From NCBI RefSeq assembly GCF_011038795.1, contig NZ_JAAKDU010000004.1, positions 1 to 64,000 of the forward strand: 64,000 nt of DNA. Reading direction: 5' to 3'. The position numbers and the translations under genes are program-made. This document shows, one piece after another, positions 58,230 through 64,000 of the stretch. The notes beneath the pieces were generated by a model that saw only the letters and a program-made list of their open reading frames with translations, did no database searches and was not told the origin of the DNA. Numbering within the stretch: position 1 is the stretch's first letter; the number at the start of each line of letters is the position of its first letter. This stretch comes from Streptococcus tangpeifui (lineage in GTDB: Bacteria > Bacillota > Bacilli > Lactobacillales > Streptococcaceae).

Positions 58230-59912
58230 TTAAATCAGGCCTTCTAACAGACCCTTCATAAATTCTTCGGAATGAAATTCACCGATATCATCAATCTTTT
58301 CACCAAAACCAATGAACTTAACAGGAATGTCCAACTCTTGACGAATTGCTAGGACAACACCGCCCTTGGCCGTTCCATCAATCTTGGTTAGAACGAGACC
58401 GGTCAAAGGGGTAATCTTTGAAAATTCTTTGGCCTGACTGAGAGCATTTTGACCGGTTGAAGCATCCAAAGCCAGAAGGGTTTCGTGAGGAGCGTCAGGC
58501 ACAACTCGCTTGACAATCCGGCTGATTTTCCCCAGCTCAGCCATGAGGTTCTCTTTATTTTGCAGGCGACCAGCTGTATCAATCATTAGGACATCAACAC
58601 CTTCAGCTACTGCCTTTTCCATACCATCAAAAACAACACTAGCAGGATCAGCCTTTTCGGGACCCGTAACCACTGGCACGCCGACCCGATTGCCCCATTC
58701 GACCAATTGGGCAACAGCTCCAGCTCGGAAGGTGTCTGCTGCAACCAGCATAACCTTCTTACCTTGATTCTTGTACTTGTAAGCCAGCTTACCAATCGAG
58801 GTTGTTTTCCCAACACCGTTGACACCGACAAAAAGCATAACAGTCAGATCATCTTGAAAATTAATTTTTTCGTTAAAGTGACCATCCTTTTCGTAGATAT
58901 CCACTAGTTTTTCAATGACTACTCGGCGGACATCCTCGGTCTTCTTGGCATTTTCTAATTTAACTTCATAACGCAAATCCTCGGTCAAATTAGTTGCCAC
59001 CTGCACACCAACATCAGAGAGAATCAACATTTCTTCTAGGTCTTCAAAGAAATCCTCATCAACCCGACGGAAATTCGCAAAGAAGGCATTGAGGCGAGCT
59101 CCAAGTCCCGTCCGTGTCTTTTTCAAACTACGGTTATACTTCTCCTGCTCCGTTTCTTGAGTCGATAAGCTGGCTGAATCAACCGTCAAATCAGATTGGG
59201 GTACTTGAGAATCGTTGGCTGAATCTTGATCCAATTGATTTTCCTGCTCCTGACTTGGAACAGCTGACGCTCCCTGAACTGGGTCGGCTATAGATACAGA
59301 TGACTGAGCTGTCTCTGAAACATCCGCTGCTTGGGCAGCTTCTCCCGCTTGAGGGACTGGTTCTGCTTCTTTATCTTCAGCGGCTTGGTAGGTTTGAGAC
59401 GACTGTGATGTCAACGAAGCTTCTGAAGAAACTACTTGAGGCTGGTAGTCAGTCGTTAAAGAGGTCGTCTCTGGTGACTTTAGCGCATCGGCAGGCTCCT
59501 CATGTTCAAACTTTTTTGCAGTCTCAGCGACCTCCGAAGAAATTTCTTGGCTGGCAGTGTCCTCTGAACTCCTAACCGCTTCTGAAAGAATATCATTATC
59601 CTCAGCTAAGGAAGATTTGAGGGCATTGTAGTCTGCCATAAAATTTTCAGAGTCAAGAACATCTTTGACCCAAGAAGGGTCTGGAGCTTCCGGTATAACT
59701 TCTGTCTTATCTTGAGACTGCACAAGGTCCTCTGATACTGAATGATTCGTTGTATCGTTGTGCTCCTGAACCGCATCCGATGGCTGTTCTTCAACGGTTA
59801 GCTCTTCTGAAACTTGGACACTGTCTTCCAGAACCTCAGAGCTTGCTAAATTTTGCTCTGTTTCTTCTTGCTTCTCTTTTTTTCTGCCAAATAGGCGGTC
59901 AAATAATCCCAT
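58230..59912 (-). CDS. ftsY: Signal recognition particle receptor FtsY
   Basis: FtsY docks the SRP-ribosome complex at the membrane. The 560-residue protein has a long acidic, Glu/Ser/Gln-rich A domain (about 1-255), then the NG GTPase domain with GVNGVGKTTSIGKLA, DTAGRLQNKENLM and TKIDGTAKGG. The A domain starts with a basic amphipathic segment MGLFDRLFGRKKEK that binds lipid. The length is at the upper end for streptococci because of the A domain. Confidence 0.96.
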   Translation of the reverse strand: MGLFDRLFGRKKEKQEETEQNLASSEVLEDSVQVSEELTVEEQPSDAVQEHNDTTNHSVSEDLVQSQDKTEVIPEAPDPSWVKDVLDSENFMADYNALKSSLAEDNDILSEAVRSSEDTASQEISSEVAETAKKFEHEEPADALKSPETTSLTTDYQPQVVSSEASLTSQSSQTYQAAEDKEAEPVPQAGEAAQAADVSETAQSSVSIADPVQGASAVPSQEQENQLDQDSANDSQVPQSDLTVDSASLSTQETEQEKYNRSLKKTRTGLGARLNAFFANFRRVDEDFFEDLEEMLILSDVGVQVATNLTEDLRYEVKLENAKKTEDVRRVVIEKLVDIYEKDGHFNEKINFQDDLTVMLFVGVNGVGKTTSIGKLAYKYKNQGKKVMLVAADTFRAGAVAQLVEWGNRVGVPVVTGPEKADPASVVFDGMEKAVAEGVDVLMIDTAGRLQNKENLMAELGKISRIVKRVVPDAPHETLLALDASTGQNALSQAKEFSKITPLTGLVLTKIDGTAKGGVVLAIRQELDIPVKFIGFGEKIDDIGEFHSEEFMKGLLEGLI

Positions 59913-59974
59913 AAAGATCTCCTTATTCTCTCTACTTTTATTTAATCATGACAAGTTTTTTTATCAGAAGCTTG

Positions 59975-60796
59975 TCATAACTTTTCTAAAATATAGCGGT
60001 CAACAGCTTCTGCCACACCCGATTCTTCATTGGTACGTCTCGTTACTACATCAGCCGTTTCCTTGACTAAAGCGACACCATTAGCCATGGCAACGCCTAA
60101 TCCTGCCCATTTCAGCATTGTTAGGTCATTTTCTTCATCACCGACTGCCATAACCTGGTTGGCTTCTACACCTAAGCGGTCGCAAAGCAGCTGCAGGCCA
60201 ACTGCCTTATGAACGCCCTTGGGCATGAGTTCCAGAATGATTTCCCGTGATTTAAAGACCTCATAGTCCTGCCGCAAACTATCTGGAAGTTGAGCAATTC
60301 TTTGGTCGAGATAGTCTTCCGGACAGACGGTGACAATCTTATTATAAACAATATCCCTAGGCAATTGAGTTAGACTAGGAATTTCGACAAAAGTCAGAAG
60401 AGGATTGGCCAGATGATAGAGTGACTTCTGACCCCGACTGGGAACACTGTAAACAATTCCTTCTGAGAGGACATCGACCGGCAGGCCGAGCGGTTCCAAG
60501 ACAGCATGAATCTTCTCAACATCTTCAAAGGTCAAGGCGTGCTTGGCTAAAATTTGGCCAGTATTGCGTTGAACTAGACCTCCATTAAAGGTGATACTGT
60601 AGTCTTCTGAACTGACTAAATCCAGATCTGCCAAGAGATTCCCAATAGCAGCAAGGGGTCTGCCTGTTGTAATCACAACCTTGATTCCCTTATCGTGGGC
60701 TTCCTTTAAGGCACGACGGTTCTCCAAGCTTATTTCCTTCTTGCTATTAAAAAGAGTGCCATCTAAATCTAGAGCTAATAGTTTAATACCCGACAT
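59975..60796 (-). CDS. Cof-type HAD phosphatase
   Basis: This 273-residue HAD-IIB hydrolase has motif I DLDGTLF (residues 9-15), TTGRPL for motif II, and GDEENDLTM for motif IV. It is immediately preceded by a second HAD gene with no gap, so both are cotranscribed. A hairpin ATGACAAG / CTTGTCAT overlaps the stop. The substrate is unknown; family members act on sugar phosphates and similar small phosphates. Confidence 0.9.
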   Translation of the reverse strand: MSGIKLLALDLDGTLFNSKKEISLENRRALKEAHDKGIKVVITTGRPLAAIGNLLADLDLVSSEDYSITFNGGLVQRNTGQILAKHALTFEDVEKIHAVLEPLGLPVDVLSEGIVYSVPSRGQKSLYHLANPLLTFVEIPSLTQLPRDIVYNKIVTVCPEDYLDQRIAQLPDSLRQDYEVFKSREIILELMPKGVHKAVGLQLLCDRLGVEANQVMAVGDEENDLTMLKWAGLGVAMANGVALVKETADVVTRRTNEESGVAEAVDRYILEKL

Positions 60797-61594
60797 CTAT
60801 TCTACAAGTCCTTCCATGTAAGATATAACAGATTCCTCGTTACAATGACCGATAACCTGATTAGAAATCGCCTTTACTTCTTGTCTGGCATTAGCTGTTG
60901 CGACTGCTTGACCTGCAAATTCCAGCATCTGATAATCATTCATATTATCACCGAAAGCCAGCACTTGATCTGGAGCTAGTCCAAGCTTTTGGCACATAGC
61001 GGCTAGCCCTATTGATTTATCAACATTGGATAGGACAATGTCCAGAGACTCAAAACCAGTTGTCATAGCTGTTGCACCATCTAGATGCTGATTTAGCCAA
61101 GCCTCCCGCTGATGAATGGTCTCTTGAGTGAAATTGACCGTAATCTTAAAAATATCATCAGAAACATCAGCCAGACTAGAAACCCGCTGGACATTTTCAT
61201 AATAATCCTTAGCAAAATTAATATACTCATCAGAAACAGTGTCCAAGGCATAGGCCCCCCGGCGGCCAGACAGCATATAACCCGTTAAATCAGGCAGGCT
61301 ATCTAGTAAATCGGTAATTTTTAAATAAAAATCCGACTCCATCTTAGCTTCAAAAAGGACCCGATCATTATAAAGGACAAAAGAACCGTTTTCTGCAACG
61401 AAGGCCAGATCCTGCTCGAAACCAGCAAAAACCTTTTCCAAAGCAATCATAGCTCGACCGCTAGCTACTGTAAACAGGATGTCCTGCTCTTTCAGCTTGG
61501 GTAGAAGCCGGCTAAAACGCTCCCTATCATAGCTGCCGTCTCCCTTGAGGAAGGTTCCATCCATATCTGTTGCAATTAATTTTATTTTTGACAC
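60797..61594 (-). CDS. Cof-type HAD phosphatase
   Basis: This 265-residue HAD-IIB hydrolase has DMDGTFL (residues 9-15), SGRAMI and GDNMNDYQM. It is moderately similar to the gene downstream and probably arose from an old duplication. The start codon is well placed, and the gene leads a two-gene operon. The perfect palindrome TTACAATTATTGTAA (61657-61671) lies 63 nt upstream. Confidence 0.9.
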   Translation of the reverse strand: MSKIKLIATDMDGTFLKGDGSYDRERFSRLLPKLKEQDILFTVASGRAMIALEKVFAGFEQDLAFVAENGSFVLYNDRVLFEAKMESDFYLKITDLLDSLPDLTGYMLSGRRGAYALDTVSDEYINFAKDYYENVQRVSSLADVSDDIFKITVNFTQETIHQREAWLNQHLDGATAMTTGFESLDIVLSNVDKSIGLAAMCQKLGLAPDQVLAFGDNMNDYQMLEFAGQAVATANARQEVKAISNQVIGHCNEESVISYMEGLVE

Positions 61595-61864
61595 AGTCTT
61601 CTCCCAACTAAACTAGCAACTGGTTAGAAACCAGTCCTAGCGGGCTTAAAAATCACTTACAATTATTGTAACAGAATTTCCCGTTTTTTTCTGCCCTTTG
61701 AGAAATCTGTGAGAAACTTATCATTATTGTCAGATATTTGTTATCTTTTTGTTACCAACTAATACATATTTTGATCAAATAATTTTTGCTTTTCTGGCAG
61801 CCATCAATGACTGGTTGAGTGCTGTTCAAACAGCCTTGAGTTAAATGAAGGAAAGCAAGAAAAT
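61595..61864. promoter_or_regulatory. Leader region with 15-bp palindrome
   Basis: TTACAAT-T-ATTGTAA (61657-61671) is a perfect palindrome in the leader of the HAD pair, overlapping a TACAAT that could be a -10. It is a candidate operator of unknown regulator. Confidence 0.4.
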
Positions 61865-62302
61865 ATGAAGAAAATCTATCGTCTAGGTGCCTGTTTTTGG
61901 GGTGCAGAAGACTTTTTACCCAAAGTAAGGACGTTTAAAAGCGCAGGTTTTATAAGTTAAAGTAACGAGGAATTTGTCGGAGTGACTAGTTATTTTGAAA
62001 CAGTCTATAGTAAATTTCATTCGGACATCATCAGCTCTGCAATAACACCTGCTGTATTATTTTCGTGTAATTGTTCCTCTGATTATTAATCTAATCTGTA
62101 GGGCAATAATGATAACGCCAGTATCGAACAGAGGTTTACTAGGTGATTGAGGGCCAGGATAGAGGAACAGTCGAGTCAATCATGGAACAAATCAGTCAGG
62201 AATTGGATGACCTTTGCGCTGGGACATTTGAAGCTTTTTTTTGATGCGGAAGGGTATCATCAGGGTTATTTAAACACCTTAAAACCACCAGTGTATGGAT
62301 AA
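61865..62302 (+). pseudogene. Decayed msrA (methionine sulfoxide reductase A)
   Basis: The start MKKIYRLGACFWGAEDF keeps the MsrA active-site motif G-x-CFWG-x-E. Further on, in other frames, FVGVTSYFETVYS, then QGNNDNASIEQR (compare the family's QGNDRGTQYR) and EGYHQGYL (family EYHQDYL) are seen. Stops and frameshifts separate these parts. The whole has the length of a normal msrA, but it cannot make a full protein. A hairpin AACCACCAGT / ACTGGTGGTT (62283-62313) at the end looks like the old terminator. Confidence 0.8.
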
Positions 62303-62494
62303 ACTGGTGGTTGTTATTGGTTTAGTATCTGCGGAACAAAACTGACTAAACTCACTAGTAAAAGAGTTTGAGATCCCTTTATACGTAAGCTTCAGAGATT
62401 ACACTATTTTGTAGGTGGGGCGAGGCTATCATGGCTGCCTGTCCCAAACTTATCATTAATAACCTTAAATCCTAATAATACGGTATTATCAAAG
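62303..62494. repeat. Module A copy after the msrA remnant
   Basis: Positions 62380-62449 are module A (CTTCAGAGATTACACTATTTTGTAGGTGGGGCG...). No gene was found. Confidence 0.65.
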
Positions 62495-63562
62495 CTAGGA
62501 AAGTTCTTCTGGGTTAGAAGCAATCAAAACTTTTAATTCTTTTCCTGCCATCATGGCTTCGAAAGCATCTCGCCAATGCTCTAAATCATAAACAGCCGTC
62601 ACCATTTTTTCAGTATTAATAGCTCCCTTGCTTTCTAGATGGATTGCAATATCCCAATCAAAAGGATTTTGGGAACGTGAACCAATATAATTAACCTCAT
62701 GCTGAATAATTGTCCGTTGGTCCATCTCATTTAAATCTTTTGCAAACAGTCCGACCTGTTGGAGAGTGCCTCCCTTTTTCAGCAACGGAAAGGCAGCGTT
62801 AACAGCTTGTATAGCACCTGAACAATCGTATACGATATCTAGCCCGACGCCATTGGTAGCTTTCTTAACGATTGACTCTAAATCTTCTTTTTGCGTATTT
62901 ACAACAATATCTGCTCCTAGCTCCTTCGCAATTTGTAGGCGATCTTCATCCTTTGTCGTACCTGATACAATTGTAAAAGCGCCAATCTCCTTCGCAATCT
63001 GTAAGGAAAGAAGTCCCATTGGTCCAGGGCCAATAATCAAGATACTATTATGCAAGGTTAGTGGAGTCTTTTGATACATCGCATGAACACAGGAAGCTAA
63101 TGGTTCTGACATGGCAGCCAATTGATAACTCACATTATCTGGCAAAATATGAACACTTTCTTCCCTCGTTAGTACATAATTAGCCATGCTACCAAAAGCT
63201 TTCGTCCCTATACCTGATCTATTTTCACAGAGATTATACTCTTTATTTCGGCAATAGATACACTTACCACATGTGTCAAAAGTCGTTTCACTTGTTACTC
63301 GATCTCCAACTTTCACTGTTGTAACATCTTCCCCTACAGCAACAACCTGACCGGAAAATTCGTGACCTAGAACTAGGGGTGTCACAGCATTTTTATATTC
63401 TCCTTTAAAAGTATGAATATCTGTACCACAAATACCAGTGTAAGCCACTTTCATTAAGACACGATCCCCGTAAACTTCCGGAACATCTATTTCTTCAAGT
63501 GACATGTGATCATAACCTGGTTCTGATTTTAATACAGCTTTCATTTTTTTAGCAATACTCAT
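62495..63562 (-). CDS. gatD: Zinc alcohol dehydrogenase, galactitol-1-phosphate dehydrogenase-like
   Basis: This 355-residue medium-chain dehydrogenase has catalytic zinc ligands C45 (GICGTDIH) and H67-E68, a structural zinc site C98, C101, C104 and C112, and a Rossmann motif GPGPMGLLSL. It follows a galactitol-type PTS EIIC gene on the same strand, so GatD (galactitol 1-phosphate to tagatose 6-phosphate) is the best guess. Sorbitol-type dehydrogenases are similar, and the assignment rests on the neighbour. GGAGG precedes the ATG. Confidence 0.8.
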   Translation of the reverse strand: MSIAKKMKAVLKSEPGYDHMSLEEIDVPEVYGDRVLMKVAYTGICGTDIHTFKGEYKNAVTPLVLGHEFSGQVVAVGEDVTTVKVGDRVTSETTFDTCGKCIYCRNKEYNLCENRSGIGTKAFGSMANYVLTREESVHILPDNVSYQLAAMSEPLASCVHAMYQKTPLTLHNSILIIGPGPMGLLSLQIAKEIGAFTIVSGTTKDEDRLQIAKELGADIVVNTQKEDLESIVKKATNGVGLDIVYDCSGAIQAVNAAFPLLKKGGTLQQVGLFAKDLNEMDQRTIIQHEVNYIGSRSQNPFDWDIAIHLESKGAINTEKMVTAVYDLEHWRDAFEAMMAGKELKVLIASNPEELS

Positions 63563-63630
63563 TTTGATTCCTCCATAATTTAAACAATATTTCTCAACTT
63601 AACTAGCAGCTTCTAATAAAGATTAAGCTA

Positions 63631-64000
63631 TCAGCCAACTAGTGACTTTAGTAATTGTGACAATTTCAAGAAAATCCAATTTAAAACATTACCACCTGTA
63701 TCAAAGTTAGAAACTTGAGCAGCGCCTTTAGGGAACTTAACAATACCTTCGGACATGTGGGTTAGCGCCGGAGCAAAATCTGTTGCCATCCACAGAGCCA
63801 GAGTAATAACCACTGTCAAAGAAATAACCGAATGAAGAATGTTACCCTTGCGTGTTGGTACAACTAAGGCTGCAAAAAATGGAATGGTTGCTAAATCGGC
63901 AAATGGGAGTACCCGATTCCCTGGTAAAATGATTGCGATGAACAAGGTGATAGGCACCATTAAGAGACCTGTAGACAGGGCAGCTGGTGAGCCCGTTGCC
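63631..64000 (-). CDS. gatC: PTS galactitol-type EIIC (partial, 5' end outside window)
   Basis: The visible C-terminal 122 residues belong to a membrane protein with hydrophobic segments. Typical GatC sequence LFIAIILPGNRVLPFADLATIPFF is seen, together with ATDFAPALTHM. The reading frame continues through the right edge without a stop. It is the membrane channel of a PTS for galactitol or a related polyol, with gatD downstream. The length is unknown here. Confidence 0.8.
   Translation of the reverse strand, partial: ATGSPAALSTGLLMVPITLFIAIILPGNRVLPFADLATIPFFAALVVPTRKGNILHSVISLTVVITLALWMATDFAPALTHMSEGIVKFPKGAAQVSNFDTGGNVLNWIFLKLSQLLKSLVG

Overview
The window comes from a low-GC Gram-positive bacterium and almost certainly from a Streptococcus of the mutans type. 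It has the streptococcal division cluster ftsA-ftsZ-yggS-sepF-yggT-ylmH-divIVA-ileS, clpE, a FeoA/FeoB system, and lytS-lytT-lrgA-lrgB. It also has a glmU-nudix-macP-mtnN operon and a LacS-type transporter with an EIIA tail. The species is not resolved. No rRNA, tRNA, CRISPR array, phage or intact insertion sequence was seen.

Layout. 1-4.9 kb: end of a membrane protein gene, repeats, feoA-feoB and a small Cys-rich protein, and an amino acid ABC transporter. 5-12.7 kb: an alcohol dehydrogenase with a Rex-like site and a cre site in its promoter, ykuJ, an ornithine carbamoyltransferase, clpE, a Nudix hydrolase and a DUF1827 gene. 12.8-22 kb: ileS with a T-box leader, then the division genes. 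22-27 kb: mtnN-macP-nudix-glmU, an oxidoreductase and a SAP-domain protein. 27-33 kb: a lipoprotein, then a complete polar amino acid ABC transporter in one operon with a UroD-fold protein that keeps the zinc ligands of corrinoid or thiol methyltransferases. 33-45 kb: a sugar catabolic locus, all on the minus strand. 46-50 kb: lytS-lytT-lrgA-lrgB. 50-62 kb: metG, two paralogous membrane-anchored proteins, a YcgR/YcgQ-type pair with a small protein before it, ftsY, two HAD phosphatases and a decayed msrA. 62-64 kb: the end of a galactitol-type PTS locus.

The most notable content is the locus at 33.7-45.0 kb. It encodes an AraC regulator fused to a GH39-like barrel, a GPH symporter with EIIA, two Gfo/Idh/MocA dehydrogenases, two xylose-isomerase-like TIM barrels, a small protein that looks like the beta subunit of C-glycoside deglycosidase (DUF6379), a HAD phosphatase and a ROK glucokinase. 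This is the gene set of the bacterial route that oxidises a glycoside at C3 and then eliminates the aglycone (DgpABC / DfgAB / CarABC type). It suggests that this streptococcus can import and cleave C-glycosides or other hydrolase-resistant glycosides without a glycoside hydrolase and feed the sugar into glycolysis.

A second theme is a family of modular intergenic repeats, with hairpins and shared 40-200 bp blocks, present in both orientations in at least nine intergenic regions. Several gene starts were moved to an internal ATG with a good Shine-Dalgarno sequence. These include feoA, argF, clpE, ileS, ylmH, macP, the SAP-domain gene, an ABC permease, the glycoside-locus genes, lytT and the YcgQ-like gene.
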